Below, piece after piece: positions 45,407-55,513 of a stretch of 64,000 bases of DNA. Position 1 is the stretch's first letter. The number at the start of each line of letters is the position of its first letter. Position numbers and translations under genes: made by a program. Below the pieces are notes generated by a model that searched no databases, had not been told where the DNA came from, and saw only the letters and a list, made by a program, of their open reading frames with translations. The DNA is from Aquiflexum gelatinilyticum (GTDB lineage Bacteria > Bacteroidota > Bacteroidia > Cytophagales > Cyclobacteriaceae): contig NZ_JANSUY010000025.1 in NCBI RefSeq assembly GCF_024741135.1, forward strand, positions 1 through 64,000, read 5' to 3'.

Positions 45407-45996
45407 GTGTTTCGTAATTCTGCGAGTGTTTTTTTTGAGAAAGCTACCATATCCTCAAAGAAGTCACCAAAATGGACTTTTAAATATTCATGATGTTCAT
45501 CGAGAAAAACATGGGCAGTTTCCATTTTTGAGTTGAATGTTGCCCTTTTTGCCATCCCTGTCATGGCTCTTCTGATGCCGTCCAATTCACCATATCCGGC
45601 TAACCAATTGTAGTATTTCATGTAGCCAAATGTCTGTAGAAATTTTTCGGGTAAGGTATCTCCATATTCGTCAATGGTATTATAGACATCTTCTGCAAAT
45701 TGATCCAATGGGATGTGGTGGTAATTTTTCCAGTACCTTGCCAGAAAATAATCAAAATACATATCTGTGATTACCATAGAATATCTTCCATATTCTGGTC
45801 TCAATATTGCCTGGGCTTCCTTTACCACCGGATGGGAGTCGGTAAATTTATCGATATTCCAATGAAGTTTTATTCCTGCAACAATATCCTTGTCATAGGT
45901 GTTTTCAATATCGCCTCTTACAAAATCTCCTATAAAATTTCCTACAAGGACCTTGGGATCTCCGAATGACAAATAGGCATGTGCTAGAAAATTCAC
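45403..45996 (-). CDS. Acyl carrier protein phosphodiesterase-like protein (AcpH family)
   Basis: The 197-residue protein begins MNFLAHAYLSFGD with VGNFIGDFVRG, the pattern of AcpH, a member of the HD superfamily that removes the phosphopantetheine arm of acyl carrier protein. The conserved DSHPVV and DMYFDYFLARYW are present. Activity on ACP is inferred from family membership. It is the first gene of a two-gene operon and divergent from the helicase gene 72 bp away. Confidence 0.85.
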   Translation of the reverse strand: MNFLAHAYLSFGDPKVLVGNFIGDFVRGDIENTYDKDIVAGIKLHWNIDKFTDSHPVVKEAQAILRPEYGRYSMVITDMYFDYFLARYWKNYHHIPLDQFAEDVYNTIDEYGDTLPEKFLQTFGYMKYYNWLAGYGELDGIRRAMTGMAKRATFNSKMETAHVFLDEHHEYLKVHFGDFFEDMVAFSKKTLAELRNT

Positions 45997-46068
45997 GGTA
46001 TAATTATTTAAAGTGGTTGGTTTGTGAGATAGATTATCAGTTATTTTCGGTTTTAAATGTAATAATAG

Positions 46069-47991
46069 ATGGGAAATATTCAGGAGGAATTAAGAAATTC
46101 TTTGAAACTTTTAAAGCAAGAATGGGAAGAAGATCTCCAACAATACAAGAAAAAGTTTTTATATACCTCAATTTCAGATAAAAAGGAAGAAGGGGTATGT
46201 TGGTATCCTGTTCAGCTTAAAAAATCAAAAATCGGTTTTGGAGAGCGCTTAATTCTCGAGTTTGAAAGGTTTGATCCCGGAGCACCACATGTTTTCCAGT
46301 CGGGCAAGTCGGTTTCCATTTTTTCCAACCAACCCCAATTTCAATCCCAACGGGTAAACGGAGTGATCAACCAGGTAAAGAAAGATGCCATGATAGTGAC
46401 CTTGCAAGCTGAGGATATTCCGGATTGGATGCACCAAGGCAAGTTGGGCATTGATTTGCTTTTTGATGAGGCAAGTTACCGGGAAATGGAATCTGCCATG
46501 AAAGCTGTGATCAAATCTGAAAAAGGAAGGCTTGGAGAATTAAAGGAAATTTTACTAGGTGAAAGGGCTCCGGTTTTGACTGTTTCTGATTCAAAAATGG
46601 TGAATCACCTTAATTCAAGCCAAAATGAAGCGCTTTCATTGGTAAGTGGATCAAAAGATGTCGCCATCATTCATGGCCCTCCCGGAACAGGAAAGACTAC
46701 GACACTCGTGTTTGCAATTGTGCAGGCTTTGGAGGAGTGTAGACAGGTTTTGGTGTGCGCTCCGAGCAATTCGGCGGTGGATTATCTAGTAGAAAAATTA
46801 CTTGAGTATAGAATAAAAACCCTCCGGATTGGGCATCCGGCAAGGGTCGAAGACCATATTCTATCACAAACACTGGATGCCAAAATTGCGATGCACGACA
46901 GCTACAAGGATTTGAAAAGGCTCAAAAAATCAGCTGATGATTACAGGAAACTTGGTCAAAAACGCAAACGTACATTTGGTTCGGAGGAGAGGTTGGAGCG
47001 ACGAAGACTTTTGGATGAGGCAGCAAGGTGTAGGGACGAAGCGCAAAGTCTCGAAGATTATATTACTTATGATATTTTTCAGGACACACAGGTTTTTGCC
47101 TGTACACTAGTAGGTGCCGCCAATTCTGCTTTGAAAGGGATGAGCTTTCCGATAGTTTTTATTGATGAAGCAGCTCAGGGATTGGAAGCGGCAACATGGA
47201 TCCCTATCCAAAAAGCTTCAAAAGTAGTCATGGCAGGTGATCATTGCCAACTTCCTCCCACCATCAAATCCTATGAAGCCGCCAAAAACGGTTTGAGTGA
47301 AACTCTCTTTGAAAAAGTAATCAAAAGAAAGCCCCAAGCTTCCAAAATGCTTAGTCTACAATACAGGATGCCACAGTTAATCATGGGTTTTTCAAGCAAA
47401 TACTTTTATCATAACGGGTTAAGAGCAGCTGACATTACTTTGCATCATTATCTGGCACCGGAAGAACCTGTGTTAGAATATATTGATACCGCGGGCAGTG
47501 GATTTACAGAACAACAGGAAGAAGAATCTCTCAGCACTTTCAATCTGGAGGAAGCGCGGTTTGCATTGCGCTACCTTGAAAATCTCATCAAAAGAATCGG
47601 GATTGCAGAGATCAAAACCAAACAATGGAATATAGGACTGATAGCTCCATATCGTGCACAGGTCAGAAGATTCAATGAACTGATATTTGAAAGCTACGAA
47701 TTCCCAAACCTAAGGTCTTTCTCTGAACTCCTGACCATTGACTCCATAGATGGATTTCAGGGTCAGGAGCGTGACATTATTGTCATCAGCCTTGTCAGGT
47801 CAAACGCCAAAGGTGAAATTGGCTTTTTGGCAGATACCCGAAGGATGAATGTTGCGCTGACCAGAGCAAAAAGAAAATTGATCGTTGTGGGGGACAGTTC
47901 TACCCTTAGCATACACCCTTTTTACAATGCTTTTTTTGATTATATCGATGCCAACAGCTGTTATAAAAGTGTATATGAATTTTTAGAATAA
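46069..47991 (+). CDS. SF1 helicase, IGHMBP2/Upf1-like
   Basis: The 640-residue protein has an N-terminal beta-barrel-like region and the superfamily 1 helicase motifs: Walker A HGPPGTGKTTT, motif Ia CAPSNSAVD, Walker B VFIDEAAQGLEA, motif III GDHCQLPPT, motif IV LQYRMP, motif V DGFQGQERDIIVIS and motif VI NVALTRAKRKLIVVGD. Homologues unwind DNA or RNA; the precise role in Bacteroidota is unknown. It is a single gene without nuclease partners, so a defence role is not supported. Confidence 0.9.
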   Translation: MGNIQEELRNSLKLLKQEWEEDLQQYKKKFLYTSISDKKEEGVCWYPVQLKKSKIGFGERLILEFERFDPGAPHVFQSGKSVSIFSNQPQFQSQRVNGVINQVKKDAMIVTLQAEDIPDWMHQGKLGIDLLFDEASYREMESAMKAVIKSEKGRLGELKEILLGERAPVLTVSDSKMVNHLNSSQNEALSLVSGSKDVAIIHGPPGTGKTTTLVFAIVQALEECRQVLVCAPSNSAVDYLVEKLLEYRIKTLRIGHPARVEDHILSQTLDAKIAMHDSYKDLKRLKKSADDYRKLGQKRKRTFGSEERLERRRLLDEAARCRDEAQSLEDYITYDIFQDTQVFACTLVGAANSALKGMSFPIVFIDEAAQGLEAATWIPIQKASKVVMAGDHCQLPPTIKSYEAAKNGLSETLFEKVIKRKPQASKMLSLQYRMPQLIMGFSSKYFYHNGLRAADITLHHYLAPEEPVLEYIDTAGSGFTEQQEEESLSTFNLEEARFALRYLENLIKRIGIAEIKTKQWNIGLIAPYRAQVRRFNELIFESYEFPNLRSFSELLTIDSIDGFQGQERDIIVISLVRSNAKGEIGFLADTRRMNVALTRAKRKLIVVGDSSTLSIHPFYNAFFDYIDANSCYKSVYEFLE

Positions 47992-47992
47992 T

Positions 47993-48538
47993 TCAATTTT
48001 GCCTGGTCTTGCTTTCCTTTTGTTTAAAGTAGATCCAGTTAAGGTAACTTAAAATATCCCCAAAACTGTCATTGGCTTCTAATATCTCGGCAGGAACTTC
48101 CCTGCTTCTGAGTCTTGCCAGTAATTGTCCATAAATGGCGTTGATCGCAATCTGGATTTCATGTTTGGGCGCATTCTCTCCAGCTTCAAGGAGAAGACGG
48201 ATCAAATGTGGCTTTGCATTTTGGTACAGGTCAAAATAATCCTTATCTGTTTTGAGCAGAGTCCAATGTAGGGAAGCAAGCTGGTCAACCAATTCCTGAG
48301 TAACGGGAAGGTGGCCGGTCTCTTCGACTTTTGCCTTTTTCATTTCAAAGGCCAAATGAGCAAACCAAATTGCCGCCTCTGTTTTTTCTGCTTCCGAAAT
48401 TGGATAGTGAGAGATTACATATTGCCTGATATCCTCCATATTGAAATTATAAACCCTCAACAAATCCTCCATTTGGTACATATAAATGATGTATTCAGGA
48501 ATGTTTTTGGCTTTTTTCTTATCTGCGACCGCTTTCAT
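47993..48538 (-). CDS. DUF4924 family protein
   Basis: The ATG at 48538 gives 181 residues that begin MKAVADKKKAKNIPEYIIYMYQMEDLLR, of which the central part is typical of DUF4924. The protein is helical and cytosolic with no known activity. It is convergent with the helicase gene (1 bp gap). The longer frame upstream (to 48604) is not supported. Confidence 0.78.
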   Translation of the reverse strand: MKAVADKKKAKNIPEYIIYMYQMEDLLRVYNFNMEDIRQYVISHYPISEAEKTEAAIWFAHLAFEMKKAKVEETGHLPVTQELVDQLASLHWTLLKTDKDYFDLYQNAKPHLIRLLLEAGENAPKHEIQIAINAIYGQLLARLRSREVPAEILEANDSFGDILSYLNWIYFKQKESKTRQN

Positions 48539-48886
48539 ATCAGTTGGATTTTTCTTCCTGCAAAGAAAATAAGAATGGTTGGTTTTTTGTAAAAAATGCA
48601 GCACTCAGATCATTCTAAATAAAAATCGAATTATTCCATCCTTACAAAATATTCAGTTTTTTATTTTTTGAGTGTGCTAAATGGATATCCACCTAAAGAA
48701 ATTCGATTAAAATTTGGTAACATGTCTACCCAAGCCATTATTTAAAAATTAATTTCAAACATTGAATTGGTTCAAGAGTTTTTAAAAAAAGATTTGGACT
48801 GTTTCCTTGAGATAAATTGATTTTCTTTTGGATAGTTTGAGTGTATACCAATTTTACCCACAATTTTATCTATTTTTGCGCCCAGA
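48539..48886. other. Gene-free spacer upstream of lepA
   Basis: This 348-bp AT-rich stretch separates divergent genes and shows no ORF or RNA gene. TATTTTTG at 48871-48878 fits the -7 consensus for lepA, but a TTTG at the right distance is missing, so the promoter is only tentative and would imply a very short leader. Confidence 0.4.
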
Positions 48887-50680
48887 ATGGATATGCAAAG
48901 AATTAGGAATTTCTGTATTATTGCCCATATTGACCATGGGAAGAGTACATTGGCAGACCGTCTCCTACAGTTCACCAATACAGTGAGCGACAGAGAGATG
49001 CAGGATCAGTTGTTGGACAATATGGACCTCGAGCGTGAGCGTGGGATTACCATCAAGTCTCATGCGATCCAGATGAAGTATAATTACAAAGGGGAAGTAT
49101 ACACACTAAACCTTATCGATACCCCCGGACACGTTGATTTTTCATATGAAGTTTCCAGGTCAATTGCTGCCTGTGAAGGTGCTTTATTGATCGTGGATGC
49201 CTCTCAGGGAATCGAAGCACAGACAATTTCCAACCTTTATTTGGCAATCGGACATGACTTGGAAATCATACCGGTTTTGAACAAAATAGACCTTCCCGGC
49301 GCAGATCCGGAAGTCGTGGCAGATGAAGTCATTGAGCTGATTGGCTGCGACAGGGACGACATCGTCCTTGCTTCAGGCAAAGAAGGAATTGGAATTGAAG
49401 ATATACTTAATGCTGTTGTGGAAAAAATCCCTGCACCCAAAGGAAATATAGATTCGCCATTGCAGGCTATGATTTTTGATTCAGTTTACAATCCTTTCAG
49501 AGGAGTGGAGGTAATCTTCCGGATTTTTAACGGTACGATCAACAAAGGCGATAAAATCAAATTTGTCAATACAGGTAAAGAGTATTTTGCCGATGAAATA
49601 GGGATTTTGGGAATCAATCAGATTCCGCAACAAACCATGTATGCCGGAAATGTAGGATACCTGATCTCAGGGATTAAAGTAGCTAAGGAAGTAAAAGTCG
49701 GTGATACCATCACGCACGTAAAAAATCCTTGTGCTGAATCCATAAAAGGCTTTGAGAACGTAAAGCCAATGGTCTTTGCCGGGATTTATCCTGTCGAAAC
49801 AACGGAATTTGAGGAATTGAGGGCTTCCATGGAGAAGCTCCAACTCAATGATGCTTCTCTTGTTTGGGAGCCTGAGACTTCTGCGGCTTTGGGATTTGGT
49901 TTCCGCTGCGGTTTCTTGGGAATGCTTCATATGGAGATCATTCAGGAACGCTTGGAGCGTGAATTTGATATGACGGTAATCACAACCGTGCCGTCCGTTC
50001 AGTTCAAGGCTCTAATGAATAACAACGAATACAAGCTGATCAATGCACCTTCCGATATGCCTGATCCCACGCTTTTCAAGCATATAGAGGAACCATATGT
50101 CAAGGCAATCATCATCACGGCGGCGGAATTTGTAGGACCTGTGATCCAACTTTGTATGGACAAAAGAGGTCAGATCAAAAACCAGGTTTATTTGACTTCT
50201 GACCGTGTGGAATTGTCATTTGACATGCCCTTGGCTGAGATTGTTTTTGACTTCTTTGACAGGCTCAAAACCATTTCCAGAGGATATGCTTCTTTGGATT
50301 ATGAAATGATCGGATTCAAACAATCCCATATGGTGCGCTTGGATGTGATGCTCAATGGCGAAGTGGTGGATGCTTTGTCAGCGATTGTTCATAGGGACAA
50401 GGCATATGAATGGGGTAGGAGACTTTGCGAGAAACTGAGGGAATTGGTACCGAGACAGATGTTTGAGATTGCAATCCAAGCTGCGATCGGAGCCAAAATC
50501 ATCGCCAGAGAAACTGTGAAAGCCATGCGTAAAAACGTTTTGGCCAAGTGTTACGGAGGTGATATTTCGCGTAAGCGTAAGCTTCTCGAAAAACAGAAAA
50601 AAGGTAAGAAACGCATGAGGCAAGTCGGCAACGTCGAAATCCCGCAGGAAGCGTTTATGGCTGTTTTGAAGTTAGATTAA
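48887..50680 (+). CDS. lepA: Elongation factor 4 (LepA)
   Basis: LepA is a ribosome-bound GTPase. The 597-residue protein has the G1 motif [13 protein letters not shown]2 region [12 protein letters not shown]3 DTPGHVDF and G4 NKIDLPGA, and the LepA-specific C-terminus with [17 protein letters not shown]. Two in-frame ATGs (48887 and 48893) are possible; the second gives the conserved MQRIRNFCI start. Confidence 0.96.
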   Translation: MDMQRIRNFCIIAHIDHGKSTLADRLLQFTNTVSDREMQDQLLDNMDLERERGITIKSHAIQMKYNYKGEVYTLNLIDTPGHVDFSYEVSRSIAACEGALLIVDASQGIEAQTISNLYLAIGHDLEIIPVLNKIDLPGADPEVVADEVIELIGCDRDDIVLASGKEGIGIEDILNAVVEKIPAPKGNIDSPLQAMIFDSVYNPFRGVEVIFRIFNGTINKGDKIKFVNTGKEYFADEIGILGINQIPQQTMYAGNVGYLISGIKVAKEVKVGDTITHVKNPCAESIKGFENVKPMVFAGIYPVETTEFEELRASMEKLQLNDASLVWEPETSAALGFGFRCGFLGMLHMEIIQERLEREFDMTVITTVPSVQFKALMNNNEYKLINAPSDMPDPTLFKHIEEPYVKAIIITAAEFVGPVIQLCMDKRGQIKNQVYLTSDRVELSFDMPLAEIVFDFFDRLKTISRGYASLDYEMIGFKQSHMVRLDVMLNGEVVDALSAIVHRDKAYEWGRRLCEKLRELVPRQMFEIAIQAAIGAKIIARETVKAMRKNVLAKCYGGDISRKRKLLEKQKKGKKRMRQVGNVEIPQEAFMAVLKLD

Positions 50681-50688
50681 TGATTCCC

Positions 50689-50740
50689 GCAAAGGCGCAA
50701 AGACACAAAGGATTTATTTTGTAGTTTTTGCGCTTTTTGC
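50689..50740. repeat. Imperfect inverted repeat after lepA
   Basis: GCAAAGGCGCAAAGACACAAAG (50690 onward, about 22 nt in parts) is followed by an inverted, T-rich counterpart near 50717-50740 (TTTGCGCTTTTTGC). The arms pair imperfectly and could form a hairpin that ends lepA transcription. The CGCAAAGGCGCAAAG type sequence also looks like a dispersed intergenic repeat. Confidence 0.45.
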
Positions 50741-50783
50741 ATCCTATAAAAATTCAACAAGAACCTATTAAGTCGACTTTATT

Positions 50784-51668
50784 ATGAGTGTCGTGATTGA
50801 TGGTAAAAAAACCTCTGAGGAAATCAAAGGTGAGATCGCCCAAAGGGTGGCAGAAATAAAGAATGAAGGAGGCAAAATCCCTCATTTGGCAGCTATCCTA
50901 GTGGGAAGTGACGGGGCCAGCCAAACCTATGTGGGGGCAAAAGTCAAATCCTGCGAGCAGGTTGGATTTGAATCAACTTTGGTAAGATTGGATGAAAATG
51001 TCACCGAAATTGAATTGCTCAAAGTAGTGGAAGACATCAACCAAAATCCTGAAATTGACGGTTTGATAGTTCAACTTCCTTTGCCCAAGCATATTTCTGT
51101 TGAAAAAGTAACTGATAAAATCAAACCCGAAAAGGACGTAGATGGCTTTACACCTTCCAATGTCGGCAGGATGGCTTTGGGTTGGCCGGCTTACGTAGCT
51201 GCGACTCCTTATGGTATCGTTGAATTATTGAAAAGGTATAAAATCGAAACAGCGGGCAAACACTGTGTGGTCATCGGCAGAAGCCATATTGTTGGTTCAC
51301 CGATGAGTATTTTGATGGCGAGAAATGAATATCCGGGAAACTGCACGGTCACGCTTACCCACAGCCGTACTAAAAACCTTTCTGAAATTGCCAAGACTGC
51401 TGATATCTTGATTGTAGCTTTGGGAAAACCTGAATTTGTAACTTCCGAAATGGTCAAAGAAGGCGCCGTAGTGATTGATGTGGGAATCCATCGAGTCGAT
51501 GATGCCTCCAAGAAATCCGGCTTTAAGTTGATCGGAGATGTCAAATACGAGGAAGTTGCCCAAAAAGCATCTGCCATCACTCCAGTTCCAGGTGGAGTCG
51601 GTCCGATGACCATTGCCTCATTGCTTTACAATACCTTGTTGGCAGCTGAAAAGAAAATCTATCATTAA
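50784..51668 (+). CDS. folD: Methylenetetrahydrofolate dehydrogenase / cyclohydrolase
   Basis: FolD interconverts 5,10-methylene-, methenyl- and 10-formyl-tetrahydrofolate. The 294-residue protein has the [13 protein letters not shown] motif with the catalytic Lys, [20 protein letters not shown], the NADP-binding [13 protein letters not shown] and the C-terminal [13 protein letters not shown]. All are intact. Confidence 0.96.
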   Translation: MSVVIDGKKTSEEIKGEIAQRVAEIKNEGGKIPHLAAILVGSDGASQTYVGAKVKSCEQVGFESTLVRLDENVTEIELLKVVEDINQNPEIDGLIVQLPLPKHISVEKVTDKIKPEKDVDGFTPSNVGRMALGWPAYVAATPYGIVELLKRYKIETAGKHCVVIGRSHIVGSPMSILMARNEYPGNCTVTLTHSRTKNLSEIAKTADILIVALGKPEFVTSEMVKEGAVVIDVGIHRVDDASKKSGFKLIGDVKYEEVAQKASAITPVPGGVGPMTIASLLYNTLLAAEKKIYH

Positions 51669-51732
51669 TCAATTTGAAGGTATTTGGTGGTTGAAATTTT
51701 AATCAAAAACCATTTAAAAGTTAAATTAACCC

Positions 51733-51763
51733 TTGCAGGGAATAGCAAACCTTTCTACTTTTG
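51733..51763 (+). promoter_or_regulatory. Promoter of tRNA-Leu
   Basis: TTG at 51733-51735 and TACTTTTG at 51756-51763 (20 nt between) match the Bacteroidota -33/-7 consensus. The tRNA starts 15 nt further on. Confidence 0.6.
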
Positions 51764-51778
51764 CAGACCTCAAAAAAC

Positions 51779-51862
51779 GCGCACGTGGTGAAATTGGTAG
51801 ACACGCCACTTTGAGGGGGTGGTGCCCTTACGGGTGTGGAAGTTCGAATCTTCTCGTGCGCA
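51779..51862 (+). tRNA. tRNA-Leu (anticodon GAG)
   Basis: The 84-nt sequence folds as a type II tRNA. Acceptor arms GCGCACG (51779-51785) and CGTGCGC (51855-51861) pair over 7 bp. The anticodon stem CCACT/GGTGG encloses the loop TTGAGGG, so the anticodon at 51813-51815 is GAG, which reads leucine codons CUC and CUU. A long variable arm and TTCGAATC in the T loop are present. The discriminator is A at 51862; the following CA at 51863-51864 is part of the downstream sequence, and no full CCA is encoded. Confidence 0.95.
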
Positions 51863-51866
51863 CATG

Positions 51867-51893
51867 GCCTCGGATCTTTTCCGAGGCTTTTTT
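51867..51893 (+). terminator. Terminator of tRNA-Leu
   Basis: GCCTCGGA (51867-51874) pairs with TCCGAGGC (51880-51887) across a 5-nt loop and is followed by six T. This ends the tRNA transcript. Confidence 0.88.
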
Positions 51894-51973
51894 AATTTAT
51901 ATCAGTTGAGTTACAAGAGAGGTTAGTTTTTATTTTTTGAATTTATTCTTATTTTGAAAGGAAAATCCTTTCT

Positions 51974-52930
51974 ATGAAAATTCTCCAAACGGCGATTCTT
52001 CTGATTTTCACCCTACTTGTCGTACCTGTTTTCACCTATTTGTTCGGAATTCCATTGGGAGATCGTGAATGGGAGGCACTTTGGGTCTTGATCAAAATTT
52101 GTGGAGTGTCTGTTGCCTATTGTTTTTTGGTAGGTGAACTTACCAATAACAATAGTCAGGTGGATAAGTATTGGAGTATTTTGCCCATTATTTACGCTTG
52201 GGTAATGGCCTATTTCGGTGATTTTTCACCGAGGATGGTTTTACTTGCTGTGCTTGTGAGTGCCTGGGGAGCGAGGCTTACTTATAATTTTGCCAGAAAA
52301 GGTGCTTACAAATGGAAGTTTTGGGAAGCTGAAGAAGACTACCGTTGGGAGATTTTGCGCAAAAAGCCTGAATTCCAACCCAAATGGAAATGGACCTTGT
52401 TCAATCTCTTTTTCATTTCAGGCTACCAAAATGTTTTGATTTTGTTGTTTACCCTGCCCATGCTTGTGGCGATTCAGTTTGATGACGGAGGCATTGGTAT
52501 ATGGGATTATCTTGTGGCAAGTATAGCTTTGTTTTTTTTAGCCCTTGAAACTGCTGCCGATGAACAGCAATGGAAGTATCAAACTGAAAAATGGAGGCTG
52601 ATAAAGGAAGGGAAGTTGTTGAGGGGAGATTTTGCAAAAGGATTTTTGGACAAAGGGCTTTGGGCTATTTCAAGGCATCCAAATTACCTCGGTGAACAGG
52701 GGTTTTGGGTTTCTTTTTACTTTTTTTCCGTAGCTGCATCTGGTCAGTGGCTCAATTGGTCCGTAGTGGGGTGCCTCCTTTTATTGATCTTGTTTCAGGG
52801 AAGTTCCAATTTCAGTGAAGAAATCAGCGCTTCCAAATATCCTGCATATAAATCCTATCAGGCGCGTGTCCCCCGTTTTGTACCAAGGCCCCAAGGAAAA
52901 ACTCAAGAAAGTCCGGCGCCAAGTTCATGA
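51974..52930 (+). CDS. DUF1295 membrane protein (steroid 5-alpha reductase/ICMT-like)
   Basis: The 318-residue protein has about six transmembrane helices and the C-terminal pattern SRHPNYLGEQGFW and SKYPAYKSYQARVPRFVP shared by the DUF1295/steroid-5-alpha-reductase and isoprenylcysteine methyltransferase families. It likely reduces or methylates a lipid with a nicotinamide or SAM cofactor, but the substrate is unknown. The last bases are close to the next gene, whose signal peptide starts 49 bp further on. Confidence 0.8.
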   Translation: MKILQTAILLIFTLLVVPVFTYLFGIPLGDREWEALWVLIKICGVSVAYCFLVGELTNNNSQVDKYWSILPIIYAWVMAYFGDFSPRMVLLAVLVSAWGARLTYNFARKGAYKWKFWEAEEDYRWEILRKKPEFQPKWKWTLFNLFFISGYQNVLILLFTLPMLVAIQFDDGGIGIWDYLVASIALFFLALETAADEQQWKYQTEKWRLIKEGKLLRGDFAKGFLDKGLWAISRHPNYLGEQGFWVSFYFFSVAASGQWLNWSVVGCLLLLILFQGSSNFSEEISASKYPAYKSYQARVPRFVPRPQGKTQESPAPSS

Positions 52931-52979
52931 TTCAAGGAATAAGAAGAACAATTACAGTTTGAAAACGTTATTTTTATTT

Positions 52980-54323
52980 ATGACCCATAGTTTCTTTTCT
53001 TTTTTCAGGATTCAGGTTTTTTTGATTTTGCTTTCGTCAAGTGCCTTTGGGCAGGATTATATTTTTCCGGAAATAATACCGATGTCGCCGGGATTAAAAA
53101 TTGATGTAATACCGGGTGAGGATTTTGTGCTTTCCTATGTAATGGACGCCAATCAGGGAATACTAACACTGACCATCAAGGATGGAGAATTCAATCAAAA
53201 ACACCTTGAGCAGTACAGTATCGGTAGGGGTTTAAATAAAGTAAATCACGAAGTGAATGGGGAAAAAGTTTACCTGTTGCTTTCAAACGAGGGCCCCTCT
53301 AAAACTTTGGCTGTGATCAATACCCTAAACTCGGAAGTTCAATTTTTTCCCTTTTCAATTAATCTTGGTAAAATTGATCAATTTAAAGTTAATGGAAATA
53401 CACTTTTGATGATAGAGTATCTTCCGCAAGGGGATCTGATCCAATTCTATGATTTCCAGACTGAAATGTTGATTACTTTATCTGAATTTACTTTTCCTAA
53501 AACCAGCATTTGGGATGTTCAGGTCAAGGATGGAATTTTTGACATCCTAGTCTATAAGAAAGGCAAATTTAGAAGCCAATCATTGATGATGATTGGGTTC
53601 AATGATTCAGGGTCAAAGTTGTTTGAAACTGAAATTTCCCTTCCCGGAAAAAAGAAATATATTTTCAGGTCTGCAAAGTTGATACCATCCCAAGAAACAG
53701 GTTATAGCATAGTGGGTACTTACAGCAGAAAACAAGGGGAGCAGTTTTCGGGATATTACCATGTCGGGATTAACGATGGTTTGGAACAGAATGCTACAAT
53801 ACATCCTATGAGGTCTCTGGATGGATTTTTTGATTACAAAAAGAATCCTGGTCTAAGAATAAATACCAATAATTTTAGAAGAAATATGCAGGTTTATCAG
53901 ACTTATGCCAATAGGAAATATATCGCTTTAGCTACCAGTTCGGATAATGTTCCTAAGGAGTTTGTACATTTTATCCTTGTTGGCCATAACGGTGAACGGG
54001 TTTATGATACTGCTCTAAAGGTTCTTTATGAATTGGGAGGGTCTTTCAGTTACAGTACACTTGCATTGAATGGCAAGGAGTTGTATTTCATTTTTGAAGG
54101 AAATTCCAATATCAATGTTTTTCCTAGTTTTAAGTTTTATCAGATGAAAAATGGCCAACTCACCAGAATACTGAAGGATCAAAATTATCTTGAAGAGAAA
54201 TCAAAGGATCCTGAATGGATCGAAATAAAGTATTATCACTGGAAAGAAAATAAATTTATTGTGTCGGGAATTGAAACAATCAATGGACAGAAAAGGCATG
54301 TGATCCGAAAAATAGAAATTTGA
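52980..54323 (+). CDS. Exported protein of unknown function
   Basis: From the ATG at 52980 the protein has 447 residues, beginning with a signal peptide (FFRIQVFLILLSSSAFGQ). The mature part is beta-rich, with repeating strands such as FVLSYVMDANQGILTLT and VYLLLSNEG, which could form a beta-propeller, but no known family is recognised. The longer frame that begins within the preceding gene would lose the signal. It is followed by the DsrE-like gene after 48 bp on the same strand. Confidence 0.65.
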   Translation: MTHSFFSFFRIQVFLILLSSSAFGQDYIFPEIIPMSPGLKIDVIPGEDFVLSYVMDANQGILTLTIKDGEFNQKHLEQYSIGRGLNKVNHEVNGEKVYLLLSNEGPSKTLAVINTLNSEVQFFPFSINLGKIDQFKVNGNTLLMIEYLPQGDLIQFYDFQTEMLITLSEFTFPKTSIWDVQVKDGIFDILVYKKGKFRSQSLMMIGFNDSGSKLFETEISLPGKKKYIFRSAKLIPSQETGYSIVGTYSRKQGEQFSGYYHVGINDGLEQNATIHPMRSLDGFFDYKKNPGLRINTNNFRRNMQVYQTYANRKYIALATSSDNVPKEFVHFILVGHNGERVYDTALKVLYELGGSFSYSTLALNGKELYFIFEGNSNINVFPSFKFYQMKNGQLTRILKDQNYLEEKSKDPEWIEIKYYHWKENKFIVSGIETINGQKRHVIRKIEI

Positions 54324-54371
54324 GGAGGGTGATTTTTTGTGTATTTTTTCAGAATTATACATATCAAAATT

Positions 54372-54917
54372 ATGTTCCGAGCTGCAAAAACCTTCCTAGC
54401 AACACTTTCCCTGGTTGCATTATCAATTTCCGCATATTGCCAAACACCACAATTTCCGATTGTAAAAGGTTTTGGTGGCATATATGAAATCCCCGAAGCG
54501 ACAGAAAGACCCGATCCCAAAGCGGAATATAAAATCATTATTGACCTTGTTTCAGCTGCTGATGATCCAAAGCAAATCAACAGGATGGTGGACAATATCG
54601 CCCGTATGGTCAACCTTCACGGAATTGCCGGTGTCCCAAAGGAAAACATCAAAGTCAAGGTGGCCGTCCATGGAGGAGCGATCTTCAGTATCTTAACCGA
54701 TGAGGAATACCAGAAAAGAAATGGTGTAAAAAATCCAAATTTGCCGGTTTTTCAAGCATTAAAAGATGCCGGAGTAGAATTTTATGTCTGTGGACAATCC
54801 TTGATTGCCAGGAATATGAAGCCTACGGATGTGTGGGAAGGGACCGAAATTGCCTTGTCCATGCTGACAACCCTTACCACTTATGTACCCCAAGGTTACA
54901 TGTTGATGCGTTTTTAA
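54372..54917 (+). CDS. Exported DsrE/DsrF-like protein
   Basis: The ATG at 54372 gives 181 residues with a signal peptide (FLATLSLVALSISAYCQ). The mature part has the DsrE-like fold with KVKVAVHGGAIFSILTDEEY and VEFYVCGQSLIARN, including the single conserved cysteine of the family. DsrE-type proteins relay sulfur; periplasmic forms have unknown roles. It overlaps the convergent rnhB by 4 bp. Confidence 0.8.
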   Translation: MFRAAKTFLATLSLVALSISAYCQTPQFPIVKGFGGIYEIPEATERPDPKAEYKIIIDLVSAADDPKQINRMVDNIARMVNLHGIAGVPKENIKVKVAVHGGAIFSILTDEEYQKRNGVKNPNLPVFQALKDAGVEFYVCGQSLIARNMKPTDVWEGTEIALSMLTTLTTYVPQGYMLMRF

Positions 54918-55513
54918 AAGTCAAAATCCAACTGATCGGGTAAATGCTTGAAAGACTTCCTGTGAAGAGGAGTCAATCCTAATTTCATGATTCCTTGGCG
55001 GTGCAAAACTGTAGGATAACCGGCGTTTTTATCCCATCCATATCCGGGATATTCTTCAGCATAGCGTTCCATCATTTCATCTCTGTATACTTTTGCCAAA
55101 ATGGAAGCAGCAGCAATACTCGCGTATTTGCCATCACCTTGTATGACGCAGGTGAAAGGTATATCAAGATGGGATTTGAATCTGTTGCCATCAATCAGTA
55201 AATGTTGGGGCCTAATCTTCAGCATCTCCACCGCTCGGCTCATGGCCAAAAAAGAAGCATGAAGGATATTGATCCGGTCAATTTCCTCCACGCTTGCTTC
55301 GGCAATAGCCCAAGAAATTGCTGATGATTTGATCTCAGAAACAAGATTTTGGCGGTTGGATTTTGTAAGTTTTTTGGAATCATTGACAAACTCATTAGCA
55401 AAATCACTTGGCAAAATCACAGCCGCAGCTACTACCGGACCACATAAACAACCCCTTCCGACCTCATCACATCCTGCTTCTAACCTGTCAGATTCTAAAA
55501 AAGGAATCAGCAT
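54914..55513 (-). CDS. rnhB: Ribonuclease HII
   Basis: RNase HII removes ribonucleotides from DNA. The 199-residue protein has the acidic catalytic residues in AGCDEVGRGCLCGPV, the LIDGNRF stretch and the Asp of the C-terminal YPGYGWDKNAGYPT region. The first 26 bp overlap the end of the upstream glucosidase gene on the same strand, so they are probably translated from one message. Confidence 0.94.
   Translation of the reverse strand: MLIPFLESDRLEAGCDEVGRGCLCGPVVAAAVILPSDFANEFVNDSKKLTKSNRQNLVSEIKSSAISWAIAEASVEEIDRINILHASFLAMSRAVEMLKIRPQHLLIDGNRFKSHLDIPFTCVIQGDGKYASIAAASILAKVYRDEMMERYAEEYPGYGWDKNAGYPTVLHRQGIMKLGLTPLHRKSFKHLPDQLDFDF

Noticed and set aside
46069-47991. SF1 helicase as part of a defence system
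   Set aside because: It is a lone IGHMBP2/Upf1-like helicase between housekeeping genes, without nuclease or other defence partners.
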